A stretch of 64,000 nt of DNA from Pedobacter helvus (GTDB lineage: Bacteria; Bacteroidota; Bacteroidia; Sphingobacteriales; Sphingobacteriaceae), in assembly GCF_005925325.1 (NCBI RefSeq), contig NZ_SRMP01000004.1, positions 1 through 64,000 of the forward strand, written 5' to 3'. Made by a program: the position numbers and the translations under genes. Of the stretch, positions 35,481 through 44,708 are shown one piece after another. Within the stretch, counting starts at the first letter, position 1. Every line of letters starts with the position of its first letter. The notes below the pieces were generated by a model. That model saw only the letters and a list, made by a program, of their open reading frames with translations. It was not told the DNA's origin and did not search any database.

Positions 35481-36218
35481 TTATAAAATATTAAGTATCT
35501 CTTTTAGGACTTTGACTTTAAGTGTGTCTGTTTGTTCATAACTAAATTCGTCAGCGTTTTCTAGACCCATTTTACTAGCTTCGTTTTTGAATTTCATCTT
35601 GCTTTTTACTACTGATTTAGCTGTAGTATGAAAGTTCTTAGCGCTTGTAGTTTTAGCAATTTCTATAAGATTATCAGCGTTTACTCCGGCTCCCGGCATA
35701 ATTTCAATTCTGTTATTGGCTTGTACAACCAACTTTGCCAACTCGTTTGCACCTACAAATGCATTCTCTTTTCCGCCAGAACTTAAAACCCTAACAAATC
35801 CTAATTTAATAACGGTTTCCAAAGCAACACTTAAGTCATTACTCATATCAAAAGCACGATGAAACGCTACAGGCATTGGAGAGGCAACTGCTATAATTTT
35901 AGCACAACGTTCTTCGTTAATAGTTCCATTTGTGTTCAGTAAACCTGTAACTACACCATTGCAACCAATTTGTTTGCAATAAGATATATCTCCTAGTATA
36001 GTTTCAAATTCAGCATCGCTATATAAAAAATCCCCACCCCTCGGACGGATCAAAGGCCACACCTCTAATTGTAAATTTTCTACACACCATTTAATCTGTC
36101 CGTAGCTGGGTGTTGTTCCTCCTTCAGCCAAATTGGTACAGAGTTCAATACGATCTGCACCACCTTGTTGGGCGGCAATAGCAGACTCTACAGAATTAGC
36201 GCAGATTTCTAAAATCAA
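35481..36218 (-). CDS. cutC: CutC family copper homeostasis protein
   Basis: A 245-residue TIM-barrel protein of the CutC family. N-terminal LEICANSVESAIAAQQGGADRIELC and the GGTTPSYG, PLIRPRGGDFLYS and VLSSGGKENA motifs are diagnostic. CutC is linked to copper tolerance, although its biochemical activity is not established. It is followed directly by a small exported protein gene and preceded by a DUF2314 gene 29 bases away, all on the minus strand, making a three-gene unit likely. Confidence 0.93.
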   Translation of the reverse strand: MILEICANSVESAIAAQQGGADRIELCTNLAEGGTTPSYGQIKWCVENLQLEVWPLIRPRGGDFLYSDAEFETILGDISYCKQIGCNGVVTGLLNTNGTINEERCAKIIAVASPMPVAFHRAFDMSNDLSVALETVIKLGFVRVLSSGGKENAFVGANELAKLVVQANNRIEIMPGAGVNADNLIEIAKTTSAKNFHTTAKSVVKSKMKFKNEASKMGLENADEFSYEQTDTLKVKVLKEILNIL

Positions 36219-36247
36219 TTGATTTAATTTTAATTTAAATTTGATCT

Positions 36248-37126
36248 TTATTCAGTATCATCAACCAAACCAACTACTCGCCATCCGTCTGCTGTTTTAG
36301 ACGTACCTAGTTTTTGGAAAGATCTTCCGCCATCGGGATACCAACATATCTCGGTAATGATCCAATAATTATCACTTACTTTCTCTCTATGAGGAAAAGC
36401 TCGTTTTAAATCACTGAAATTAGGCCATTCGTTTTCAGTAGTATGTTTAACAAAACTTAATTCTAAAACTTCAGCAGTTTGCTTGATCATTTCTTCATCA
36501 ACGATATCACCCATTCGACTTAACATCATCTTGGCTTCTGTTTCAAAATCTTTAGCCACAACTGCTTTTTCTATATTTTTTTCGTCGTAAGCGTTCTCTA
36601 AAGATAGAATGGCTCCTTCTGGCGTGTCAAAATTAGCTTTAAAGTAATCAACACCTTCGTCAATATACATTCCTATACTTTCATCAAACTCCTGTTTTTT
36701 ATCATCAGGAATACCATCTCGTATAGCTCTAAGTGTGTAACCTCCAATTAATCTGCCATTTTCAATGATCATCCAATCGGAAATAAAATCTCTATCAACA
36801 CCTATTTTTTGATCGAGCTTTACTGTTTTTACATCCACAGGTTCATTGCCTACTGTGCCGAAAAGATTTCCTTCGTCATCAAAATGAGGGTTTACCAACC
36901 AGATGTGCTCTCCAATTTCGCCATCCATGATGCAAACCTTAATAGATAGATAGTTTTGATACTGTTTCGGATTTTTTAAGCTTTCTTCAAAATACCATAA
37001 GGTTAAATTGGCTTTTTCGATAGCCCAATTCATTCTTTCGTCTTCATTTGGAATGTAGACCATACTTGGTTCTCCCTCACGATCTACAACTTTTTTCTTC
37101 CCGAAAATTTTGGATAATAGTCCCAT
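36248..37126 (-). CDS. DUF2314 domain protein with C-terminal NTF2-like region
   Basis: A 292-residue cytosolic protein. Residues 1-12 are Lys-rich. The DUF2314 region (about 30-140) includes HIWLVNPHFDDEGNLFGT, GNEPVDVKTVKLDQKIGV, and WMIIENGRLIGGYTLR. The C-terminal half (about 190-292) has repeating aromatic segments such as YWIITEICWYPDGG and GWRVVG that resemble a SnoaL/NTF2-like sheet. DUF2314 proteins are uncharacterised. It may form an operon with cutC. No catalytic residues recognised. Confidence 0.75.
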   Translation of the reverse strand: MGLLSKIFGKKKVVDREGEPSMVYIPNEDERMNWAIEKANLTLWYFEESLKNPKQYQNYLSIKVCIMDGEIGEHIWLVNPHFDDEGNLFGTVGNEPVDVKTVKLDQKIGVDRDFISDWMIIENGRLIGGYTLRAIRDGIPDDKKQEFDESIGMYIDEGVDYFKANFDTPEGAILSLENAYDEKNIEKAVVAKDFETEAKMMLSRMGDIVDEEMIKQTAEVLELSFVKHTTENEWPNFSDLKRAFPHREKVSDNYWIITEICWYPDGGRSFQKLGTSKTADGWRVVGLVDDTE

Positions 37127-37174
37127 AGCTTTAGTTTTTATAGGTGATAGATGGTTAAATGATATCGAAACGAG

Positions 37175-38200
37175 TTAATAGTAACTTTTTCCTTTGATGG
37201 TTAAATCTTGTTTTTGGCTATCGCAAACAGCAAAAGTGAAACCTTTTTGGATGGCGTAAGCACCATACTTTCCATTTTTATTGAGTGCAAGAAAACCAAC
37301 TTGTAAATCTTTGGTACTATCCTTTTTCTTTTTAATGATGCGCATTACTGCCTCTTTACAAGCTTCCTCTGGCGGATATCCTTGTCGCATGAGTTCTACT
37401 ACCAAAAATGATCCCACATTGCGTACTACTTCTTCGCCAACACCGGTAGCGGTTGCTCCACCAACTTCGTTATCTATGTACAAACCAGCACCAATAATTG
37501 GGCTATCGCCAATTCGACCATGTAATTTGTAAGCCATTCCACTCGTAGTGCAAGCTCCAGCAAGGTTACCGTGAGTGTCTAAAGCTAACATACCAATGGT
37601 ATCGTGGTTGTATTGATTTCCTGGTAGTTTCTCAGGGGCGGCTTTTCGAGCATCATCGTAAAGCTTATTTTCTATATTGCTAACTGGCTCGTATTTAGCG
37701 GTCTTCATCCATTTCTCCCAGTCTTTTTTACTATTTTCTGTCAGTAGATTTTCTGCTTTAAATCCTTGTTCTATAGCGAATTGAAGTGCTCCGTCTCCAG
37801 CAAGCATTACGTGCGGCGTTTTTTCCATTACTAAACGTGCTACAGAGATAGGATGTTTGATTTTTTCTAAAGCGAGAACCGCCCCGCAATTGCTCAAATG
37901 ATCCATGATACAGGCATCTAGTGTAACGATGCCATCTCTGTCAGGTAAACCACCGTAACCGACAGATTGATTTTTAACATCAGCTTCTGCAACTTTAACA
38001 CCATTTTCAACAGCATCTAAAGCCTTTCCATTGCTATTTAAAATTCTCCAAGCATCAGCGTTTGCTGCTACGCCAAAATCCCAAGTAGAAATAACAATAG
38101 GTTTATTGATCTTGCTATCCTTAGAAATACAAGACTTATTTAGTGCCACGACAGCCGCAGATAAAGCTGTAGTTTGGATAAATTTCCTCCGATTATACAT
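37175..38200 (-). CDS. N4-(beta-N-acetylglucosaminyl)-L-asparaginase-like Ntn hydrolase
   Basis: A 341-residue glycosylasparaginase. The N-terminus has RRKFIQTTALSAAVVALNKSC, with a twin-arginine-like pair and a lipobox-like Cys24, so it is probably exported as a lipoprotein by the Tat route. The autocatalytic cleavage site is HD-TIGM with Thr201 as the N-terminal nucleophile; nearby DGIVTLDACIMDH and GRIGDSPIIGAGLYID are family motifs. It cleaves the bond between Asn and GlcNAc. It lies just 6 bases upstream of the omega-amidase gene stop and is transcribed after it. Confidence 0.9.
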   Translation of the reverse strand: MYNRRKFIQTTALSAAVVALNKSCISKDSKINKPIVISTWDFGVAANADAWRILNSNGKALDAVENGVKVAEADVKNQSVGYGGLPDRDGIVTLDACIMDHLSNCGAVLALEKIKHPISVARLVMEKTPHVMLAGDGALQFAIEQGFKAENLLTENSKKDWEKWMKTAKYEPVSNIENKLYDDARKAAPEKLPGNQYNHDTIGMLALDTHGNLAGACTTSGMAYKLHGRIGDSPIIGAGLYIDNEVGGATATGVGEEVVRNVGSFLVVELMRQGYPPEEACKEAVMRIIKKKKDSTKDLQVGFLALNKNGKYGAYAIQKGFTFAVCDSQKQDLTIKGKSYY

Positions 38201-38206
38201 AATGAG

Positions 38207-39007
38207 TTAGTTGATCTCAAAATCGTCAGAATCTTTCAAAAAAGGAAATTGTCTTCTAATTTTTTCTAACTCTGTGTAGTTGATACTGAAAGTGTATAGG
38301 TCTTCGTCTTCAGGTTTGTAATACACGGTATTGCCTAAAGGATCAATGCACATCGAGTGGCCGCTGTGGTAAATTTGGTTTCCGTCATGACCAACACGGT
38401 TTACGCCAATTACGTAGCTTTGGTTTTCTATTGCTCTGGCGTGAATTAATGTTCTCCAATGCGAAGAACGCTTGTCTGGCCAACTGGCAACTAACAATAA
38501 GATATCATAAGCTGCATTTTTATTACGTAACCATACAGGGAAACGCAGATCGTAACAAATAGCTAGTCTAATTTTCCAACCTTTTAATTCTACAATAACT
38601 GGTTCTTTACCAGGGGAGAAGTGTTTATCTTCATCACCTAAACCAAATAAGTGGTGTTTATCGTAGTATTGATATTCGCCATCTGGCCTTACCCAAACCA
38701 TGCGGTTGTAGTACTTGCCATCTTCCTTTATCATTAAACTTCCCGTAACTACACAGTCGTAACTAGCAGCTGTTTTCTTGATCCACTGCATAGTCTTTCC
38801 GTCCATTTCTTCGGCCAGCTCTTCTGATTTCATCGTAAAACCAGTATTAAACATTTCTGGCAGTACAATTAGATCGGTTTTTTCGCGGACACCACCCGAC
38901 AATCGTAACCCGATATTTTGTAAATTCTTCTCTATGTTTTCCCAAAATAGGTAGGCCTGAAAAATGGTTACTTTGAGATTTTGAATGTTGAGGTAATGTG
39001 GTTCCAT
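38207..39007 (-). CDS. nitrilase-superfamily amidohydrolase, omega-amidase-like
   Basis: A 266-residue carbon-nitrogen hydrolase with catalytic triad Glu51 (LPEMFNTGF), Lys117 (YDKHHLF) and Cys151 (AICYDLRFPVW). The closest relatives are YafV and eukaryotic omega-amidase (NIT2), which hydrolyse 2-oxoglutaramate and 2-oxosuccinamate. The adjacent aminotransferase gene upstream is a glutamine/methionine transaminase type, exactly the known partner: its keto-acid product is removed by the amidase. The final family residues HYPEDEDLYTF and GLGDEDKHFSPG support the YafV subgroup. Confidence 0.9.
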   Translation of the reverse strand: MEPHYLNIQNLKVTIFQAYLFWENIEKNLQNIGLRLSGGVREKTDLIVLPEMFNTGFTMKSEELAEEMDGKTMQWIKKTAASYDCVVTGSLMIKEDGKYYNRMVWVRPDGEYQYYDKHHLFGLGDEDKHFSPGKEPVIVELKGWKIRLAICYDLRFPVWLRNKNAAYDILLLVASWPDKRSSHWRTLIHARAIENQSYVIGVNRVGHDGNQIYHSGHSMCIDPLGNTVYYKPEDEDLYTFSINYTELEKIRRQFPFLKDSDDFEIN

Positions 39008-39027
39008 GAGCGAATGGTTATATCTAT

Positions 39028-40173
39028 CTATAATTTAGTTAATTTCTCTACTGCTTTTTCCAACGTACTGTTTTCTTTGGCAAAGCAAAAACGCAATATT
39101 TTATGATCTATGTTTTTAGTGTAAAAAGCCGATACGGGAATGGCTGCTACGCCAAAATCCGTAACCAATTTTTTGGCAAATTCTGTATCCTTCTCATCGA
39201 TGATATTGCTGTAACTTACACACTGAAAATAAGATCCTTTGCAAGGTAACAGGTCGAACTTGGTTTCCTTAAGTAATTGTTGGAAAAAGTCTCTTTTCTG
39301 CTGGAAAAAGACAGGTATTTCTAGATAGATGTTACTTGATTTTAAATAATTGGCAATGCCTACTTGCATAGGGGTATTAACGCTAAAAACGTTAAATTGG
39401 TGTATTTTCCTAAATTCTGCCATTAATTTAGCAGGAGCAAGGCAGTAGCCCATTTTCCATCCGGTAGTATGTAAAAGCTTTCCAAAAGAGGCTACAATAA
39501 AGCTTCTTTCTGCCAATTCTGCGTATAAAGCTACACTCTGGTGCTGCTCACCATCAAAGATGATATGCTCATATACCTCGTCGCTAATGATAAGGATGTC
39601 GGTATCTTTCGTAAGTTTAATTAAAGCATCAATATCTTCTTTCCTCAAGATACTTCCTGTAGGATTATGTGGAGAATTGATGATGATCATTTTAGTGTTA
39701 GCGCTGAAAAGCTTTTTCACCATTTCCCAATCCACTTTATAATCGGGAGCTTGAAGTTCGAAAGGTTTTACCAACCCACCTAAGAGTTTGATAGTTGGTG
39801 CGTAACAATCGTAAGCAGGCTCGAATATAATCACCTCATCGCCAGCGGTAATAAAAGTATTGATCGCTGTAAAAATGGCTTGCGTACCACCGGCAGTAAT
39901 GGTAATTTCTGTCTCCGGATCGTATTTAGCGTTATAAAAGTTCTCAATTTTTTCTGCAATCTGTTCTCTCAATGGGAGATATCCAGCCATGGGAGCATAT
40001 TGGTTAAACCCGTCTTTCATGGCTTGGTTAATTGCGGCAATCAGTTTTTCGTCGGTGCCATAATCTGGAAAACCTTGCGATAAATTGATAGCTTGATGAT
40101 CTGCAGCGAGTTTAGACATTACCGTAAAAATAGTAGTGCCTACAGTAGGTAGCTTAGAGTTTATGTTTATCAT
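39028..40173 (-). CDS. methionine/glutamine aminotransferase
   Basis: A 381-residue PLP-dependent class I aminotransferase of the YbdL/KAT subgroup, which transaminates methionine or glutamine. Motifs: QGFPDYGTDEKL, NSPHNPTGSILR (Asn and Pro ring contacts), ISDEVYEHI with the PLP ring-N-binding Asp, and SFGKLLHTTGWKMG with the Schiff-base Lys. It is followed 20 bases downstream by an omega-amidase gene. Together they implement glutaminase II-like conversion of glutamine to oxoglutarate, coupled to regeneration of methionine from its keto acid. Confidence 0.92.
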   Translation of the reverse strand: MININSKLPTVGTTIFTVMSKLAADHQAINLSQGFPDYGTDEKLIAAINQAMKDGFNQYAPMAGYLPLREQIAEKIENFYNAKYDPETEITITAGGTQAIFTAINTFITAGDEVIIFEPAYDCYAPTIKLLGGLVKPFELQAPDYKVDWEMVKKLFSANTKMIIINSPHNPTGSILRKEDIDALIKLTKDTDILIISDEVYEHIIFDGEQHQSVALYAELAERSFIVASFGKLLHTTGWKMGYCLAPAKLMAEFRKIHQFNVFSVNTPMQVGIANYLKSSNIYLEIPVFFQQKRDFFQQLLKETKFDLLPCKGSYFQCVSYSNIIDEKDTEFAKKLVTDFGVAAIPVSAFYTKNIDHKILRFCFAKENSTLEKAVEKLTKL

Positions 40174-40237
40174 CTGATACGAAAATAGTAATAATCTACA
40201 TGATTTTTAACGTTCCGTATCTGTGTTAGGTATAAAT

Positions 40238-41440
40238 CTATTGATTATTGCTTTGTGCTTTGATTTTTCTACTTCCTAAAAGCAGACAAAATAAGGCAAT
40301 TAAGGCAGCGGTAGTCATTACTGCGGGCATTGGCCAAACTAAATCTGAAGCAAACATACTGATAGCTGCAGAAGCAAGTGCACCTAATCCCATTTGTAAA
40401 GCTCCCATTAAAGCAGATGCACTACCTGCATTCTTTTTAAATGGAGCGAGAGATAATGCAGAAGCATTTGGGTTGATAAAACCTAAACAACCTAAAAAAA
40501 GTGCAATAAATGCGATGGTAGTGTAAAGGTTTAGTAGGTTGTAGATAGCCGCCAATAGAAACAAAACACTAAATACAGCTTGCGCCGATAAAGCCCAAAA
40601 AACTATCTTTTTACTGCTAAACCATCTCAATATCATGCTATTTACTTGACTGAAACCAATGAAAAACACAGATAGTAAAGCGAAAATCCATCCGTATCCC
40701 GTTTCACTTACCTCATACAAATCCATAAATACTACTGGCGATGAGGACACGTAAGCAAACAAGCCACTAAAAGTGATAGCACTTACTAACGCATAGGTAT
40801 AGAAGCTTGGTTCTTTTAAAACAGCAATGAAATTATTTAAAATCGGCTTAGGTTTTAATGAGTAGCTTGGATCGGGCTTGTAACTCTCAGGCAAGCCCCA
40901 AATACTAGCTAACAACATTAAAGTGGCCATCAAACCTAAAAATACGAACACCGATTTCCAACCTAATGCTGCAATTAAATAACCACCAGCAGTAGGAGCA
41001 AGCATTGGAGAAACTGCAATTACCAACATTAACGAAGCAAAAACCTTTGGACTTTCCTCTACGGTAAATAAATCTCTAACCATCGCAATTGCAGCGACCG
41101 ACGCGGAGCAACATCCTATGGCTTGCACAAATCTTAATACGATTAATTGATCTATAGACGTTACAAACAGACAACTAACCGACGATAAGATAAATAACGC
41201 TAGACCGAAGTACAACGGTTTTTTCCTTCCGAATTTATCTAGCAAAGGGCCGTAAAGTAACTGTCCGGCAGAAATACCAATAAAAAAAGTAGCCAAGGAA
41301 AGCGAAACATTAGGTACATCTGTATTTAAATCTTTGGCAATTGCTTTAAAACCTGGCAAATACATGTCTATAGAAAAAGGTGCTAATGCCGCTAAACAAC
41401 CTAGAATTAATATTAAACGGAAAGACTTAGAATTTGCCAT
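40238..41440 (-). CDS. Bcr/CflA-family drug efflux MFS transporter
   Basis: A 400-residue transporter with 12 predicted helices, Drug:H+ antiporter 1 family. I start it at ATG 41440 (MANSKSFRLILIL); a TTG 7 codons earlier is less likely. Motif A is GPLLDKFGRKKPLYFG between helices 2 and 3; FSIDMYLPGFKAIA and QAIGCCSASVAAIAMVRDLF are characteristic of Bcr/CflA proteins. Probable exporter of drugs or dipeptides, possibly sulfonamides or bicyclomycin; substrate not established. Confidence 0.88.
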   Translation of the reverse strand: MANSKSFRLILILGCLAALAPFSIDMYLPGFKAIAKDLNTDVPNVSLSLATFFIGISAGQLLYGPLLDKFGRKKPLYFGLALFILSSVSCLFVTSIDQLIVLRFVQAIGCCSASVAAIAMVRDLFTVEESPKVFASLMLVIAVSPMLAPTAGGYLIAALGWKSVFVFLGLMATLMLLASIWGLPESYKPDPSYSLKPKPILNNFIAVLKEPSFYTYALVSAITFSGLFAYVSSSPVVFMDLYEVSETGYGWIFALLSVFFIGFSQVNSMILRWFSSKKIVFWALSAQAVFSVLFLLAAIYNLLNLYTTIAFIALFLGCLGFINPNASALSLAPFKKNAGSASALMGALQMGLGALASAAISMFASDLVWPMPAVMTTAALIALFCLLLGSRKIKAQSNNQ

Positions 41441-41562
41441 GGTAATCTTTAGAAGGCGCAAAGATGTGCAATTATCATTTGTTGGGCGTCTGCATTTTGT
41501 AAAATAGAAGGAGAGCCATAATCTGTATTTACTTTATGCCAAAATTTTGTACTTTAGTTGCT

Positions 41563-42333
41563 ATGACTTTTAAAACCAAAGAGAGTAGGCTATTGTTAAT
41601 TTTAGGTGCATTTTTCGTTGCAAACACCTTAATGTCGGAGTTTATTGGGGTAAAGATTTTTTCTGTAGAAGGTGTTTTGGGCATCAAAAAGTTTGATATT
41701 AATTTGTTCGGAGTTCCCAATTTATCTTACAACATGTCTGCCGGAGTTTTAACATGGCCAATTGTTTTCATCATGACGGATATTATTAATGAATATTTTG
41801 GGGTGAAACAAGTGCGTTTTCTTTCTATTTTAACTGCAATTTTAATTGGCTTTGCCTTTTTTGTGGTGTGGATGGCTATTAAACTAGAGCCTGCAGATTT
41901 TTGGCTAACGCAAGAAGTGGATGGCCAGCAATTAAGTATGCCTCGAGCTTTCGATGCTATTTTTGGGCAGGGGATGTGGATTATTGTAGGGTCTATTACT
42001 GCTTTCTTATTAGGCCAAATGGTTGATGTGTTGATTTTCCATAGAATTAAAAAATTTACTGGCGAAAAAGCACTTTGGTTGAGAGCTACAGGTTCAACTC
42101 TGTTGTCTCAATTGATTGATAGCTTTGTAGTTATCTTGATTGCTTTTTATCTAAATCCTGCTTATCATTGGAGTTGGCAAATGGTGGCTGCAATTGGTTT
42201 AGTAGGTTATACTTACAAGTTTGTTGTAGCATTGCTAATGACACCAATTTTGTATGTTGTACATGCTATTATCGATAAATACCTAGGAAAAGACCTCGCT
42301 CACAGAATGATCAAAATGGCTGCAAGGGGATAG
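41563..42333 (+). CDS. queuosine precursor transporter, VUT family
   Basis: A 256-residue membrane protein (start ATG 41563, MTFKTKESR; an earlier ATG is possible). About six helices. Conserved NTLMSEFIGVKIF, VLTWPIVFIMTDIINEYFG and the C-terminal ATGSTLLSQLIDSFVVILI with the SQ-LIDS segment mark the YhhQ/QPTR family, which imports 7-cyano-7-deazaguanine or 7-aminomethyl-7-deazaguanine for queuosine synthesis in tRNA. It is 3 bases before a YjbR-like gene, probably the same operon. Confidence 0.9.
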   Translation: MTFKTKESRLLLILGAFFVANTLMSEFIGVKIFSVEGVLGIKKFDINLFGVPNLSYNMSAGVLTWPIVFIMTDIINEYFGVKQVRFLSILTAILIGFAFFVVWMAIKLEPADFWLTQEVDGQQLSMPRAFDAIFGQGMWIIVGSITAFLLGQMVDVLIFHRIKKFTGEKALWLRATGSTLLSQLIDSFVVILIAFYLNPAYHWSWQMVAAIGLVGYTYKFVVALLMTPILYVVHAIIDKYLGKDLAHRMIKMAARG

Positions 42334-42336
42334 TGA

Positions 42337-42693
42337 ATGAAAGATAAAACCATCTTAGCTTTAACTTTCATCAGAAACATAGTAGCTGAATTGCCAGGCA
42401 CCGAAGAGAAGATATGTTTTGATACACCTGCGTTTTATACCAATAAAAACATTTTTGCTCGTTTAAAAGAGGATGAGGGAGACTTGGTGATCTACACCGA
42501 AGAACGAGATAAATGGATGGAACAATATCCTGATATATTTACAATTACTCCGCATTACATCAAGTATAAATATATGCTTATCAATTTAGATAGAGTCGAT
42601 CCACAAGATTTGAAAATATTATTGATAATTGCTTGGAAGCAAAGAACCAGCAAAACTTTACTAAAGAAGTACCTCTTAACTAATGAGGATTAA
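42337..42693 (+). CDS. MmcQ/YjbR family protein
   Basis: A 118-residue cytosolic protein with the YjbR fold: ELPGTEEKICFDTPAFYTN, KNIFARLKEDEGDLVIYTEERDKW and the C-terminal LIIAWKQRTSKTLL. The family binds DNA weakly or has unknown functions; it has no clear enzyme activity. It starts 3 bases after the queuosine-precursor transporter gene. No export signal. Confidence 0.82.
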   Translation: MKDKTILALTFIRNIVAELPGTEEKICFDTPAFYTNKNIFARLKEDEGDLVIYTEERDKWMEQYPDIFTITPHYIKYKYMLINLDRVDPQDLKILLIIAWKQRTSKTLLKKYLLTNED

Positions 42694-42733
42694 ACAAAAC
42701 ATCGGGTTTTGCGTTTTATAGCAAAATCAACAA

Positions 42734-43432
42734 ATGGCGGAATACTTTACAAACATTGAAAAAATACTAATTGGCGACGAAGATTGGAGCTTCATCCCTG
42801 AAATTATGCTCCGTACGTTGTTGATGTATCTGGTGGTATTGATCAGTTTACGTGTGTTAGGGAAAAGAGGCGTAAAGCAACTTTCCATCTTCGAACTAGT
42901 GGTAATCATTGGTTTAGGATCTGCGGCCGGAGACCCTATGTTTTATCGTGAAGTAGGCGTGATGTCGGCTATTGCGGTATTTTTGGTTGTTATTATTTCT
43001 TATAAAGTTACCTCACATTTTGTAAGTAAAAGCAAAAAGTTTGAAATACTTTTAGAAGGAAGCTGTACCTGTGTAATAGAGAACGGCAGGTTTGCTATTG
43101 AGAATTTCAAAAAGGAAGCATTAGCGCAAGATGAATTTTTCGCAGAATTAAGACTGAAAAGTATTTCGCACCTAGGACAAGTCAAACTAGCTATCTTAGA
43201 AACAACCGGAAGTATCAGCGTATTCTTTTACAAAGATGAAGAGGTAAAAAATGGTTTGCCAATATTGCCCGCTTTGTTTGCTGATAAAAAAGAAGAAATT
43301 AAATATAGAGATTACTACTCTTGTGCTTTTTGCGGATTAACTGAATTATTGGAGCCAACTCCTAAAGCTATCTGTAAATGTTGTAAAAAGGATAAATGGG
43401 TACGATCAATCAACATCTTAAGAATAGCTTGA
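42734..43432 (+). CDS. DUF421 (YetF-like) membrane protein with cysteine-rich C-terminal tail
   Basis: A 232-residue inner-membrane protein. Three hydrophobic helices occupy residues 24-90 (RTLLMYLVVLISLRVLGKRG, LGSAAGDPMFYREVGVM), the DUF421 core. Residues 100-185 form the cytosolic YetF-like sheet with GSCTCVIENGRF and the ELRLKSISHLGQVKLAILE motif. Unusually, the last 35 residues hold CAFCGLT...ICKCCKKDKW, cysteines at about 197, 200, 214, 216 and 217, like a zinc ribbon. YetF-type proteins in spores affect germination, but the role in Bacteroidota is unknown. Confidence 0.85.
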   Translation: MAEYFTNIEKILIGDEDWSFIPEIMLRTLLMYLVVLISLRVLGKRGVKQLSIFELVVIIGLGSAAGDPMFYREVGVMSAIAVFLVVIISYKVTSHFVSKSKKFEILLEGSCTCVIENGRFAIENFKKEALAQDEFFAELRLKSISHLGQVKLAILETTGSISVFFYKDEEVKNGLPILPALFADKKEEIKYRDYYSCAFCGLTELLEPTPKAICKCCKKDKWVRSINILRIA

Positions 43433-43439
43433 CGTTTTT

Positions 43440-43467
43440 AAATAGATTTTCAGCTATCTATTTTTTT
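43440..43467 (+). terminator. terminator of the DUF421 gene
   Basis: AAATAGAT (43440-43447) pairs with ATCTATTT (43456-43463), followed by a T run to 43467, 8 bases after the stop codon. Confidence 0.65.
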
Positions 43468-43490
43468 AGATATTTCATTAAATTAGATTA

Positions 43491-44708
43491 ATGAAAACCA
43501 ACTATATAGCCTTATCGGTACCCATCTTCTTTATCCTTATTGGAATTGAACTGGCTTATACTTTCTACAAGAAGCTTAATTATTATCGACTAAATGATTC
43601 AATTGCGAATTTAAGTCAGGGGATTGGTTCTCAACTGGTTGGTTTGTTTATGAAATCTGTACTCTTCGTGGGGTATATGTACATTTTCGAGCATTGGCGA
43701 TTATTTGAAATTCCAAACACTATTTGGACTTGGATTATCCTCTTCATCGGTGTGGATTTCTTTTACTATTGGTTTCATAGAATGAGCCATCAAATTAATG
43801 CTTTATGGGCGGCACATATTGTACATCATCAATCTGAAGAATATAATTTAACAGTTGCTTTAAGACAGTCTTGGTTTCAAGGTTGGTTTTCTTGGATTTT
43901 CTATTTACCACTGGCACTAATTGGTTTCGATCCTATCATGTTCTTGACATTGAGTTCATTTAATACACTTTACCAGTTTTGGATCCATACACGTACCATT
44001 AAAAGCATGGGTTTTTTGGAGTATATTCTCAATACACCGTCACATCATCGTGTGCATCATGGCTCTAATCCCAAGTATATTGATAAAAACCATGCTGGTA
44101 CGCTAATTATTTGGGATAAATTATTCGGAACTTTTCAACAAGAGGAGGAGGAAGTTTATTATGGTATTACCAAGCCGTTAGCAAGTTGGAACCCCGTTTG
44201 GGCAAATCTGCATTACTGGAAAGATTTGATCGAAACAGCTAAACAATCAGATAATGTAACCGATAAGATTAGGGTGTTTGTTAAACCTCCGGGGTGGTTT
44301 CCAGAGAAATTAGGTGGTTTTCAGTCTGCACCCGAAATAGATGCAGTGAATTATCGCAAATTCCATACAGAAACTGCTTTTAAAGTAATGATCTATGCTG
44401 TTTTACTATTTTTAATTGCACTCGCACTAGGTTCGTATCAGCTATTCTATTTCGATAGGCTTACTTTATTTACGAATACCTTGATTGCATCCTTTACAAT
44501 TTTAAGTATGTTAACTTGTGGTGCTCTACTAGAAAAAAAGCGTTGGTTTGTAGCCGCTGAACACTTTCGATACCTTTTGGGACTTTTTATCTTGTACTTC
44601 TTATATCGATTAGATTTTCCGTTGGAATGGCTTTTAGGATTATTGGTTGTTCATTTCGCGATAGCCGTTTATTTTTATTTCATTAAGCCTATTTATAGAA
44701 ATGTTTAA
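43491..44708 (+). CDS. fatty acid hydroxylase-superfamily protein resembling alkylglycerol monooxygenase
   Basis: A 405-residue membrane protein with about eight hydrophobic segments. The di-iron histidine clusters are HRMSH (96-100), HIVHH (109-113) and HHRVHH (185-190). The stretch TPSHHRVHHGSNPKYIDKNH then AGTLIIWDKLFGTF is very like alkylglycerol monooxygenase (AGMO/TMEM195), more than C-5 sterol desaturase. AGMO cleaves ether lipids by hydroxylating the O-alkyl carbon. The next gene overlaps by 8 bases and encodes a lysoplasmalogenase, another ether-lipid enzyme. Annotated elsewhere usually as sterol desaturase; the substrate is inferred. Confidence 0.88.
   Translation: MKTNYIALSVPIFFILIGIELAYTFYKKLNYYRLNDSIANLSQGIGSQLVGLFMKSVLFVGYMYIFEHWRLFEIPNTIWTWIILFIGVDFFYYWFHRMSHQINALWAAHIVHHQSEEYNLTVALRQSWFQGWFSWIFYLPLALIGFDPIMFLTLSSFNTLYQFWIHTRTIKSMGFLEYILNTPSHHRVHHGSNPKYIDKNHAGTLIIWDKLFGTFQQEEEEVYYGITKPLASWNPVWANLHYWKDLIETAKQSDNVTDKIRVFVKPPGWFPEKLGGFQSAPEIDAVNYRKFHTETAFKVMIYAVLLFLIALALGSYQLFYFDRLTLFTNTLIASFTILSMLTCGALLEKKRWFVAAEHFRYLLGLFILYFLYRLDFPLEWLLGLLVVHFAIAVYFYFIKPIYRNV

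Noticed and set aside
41441..41562. Possible preQ1 riboswitch before the queuosine-precursor transporter
   Set aside because: I could not find the C-rich loop and A-rich tail pattern of a preQ1 aptamer.
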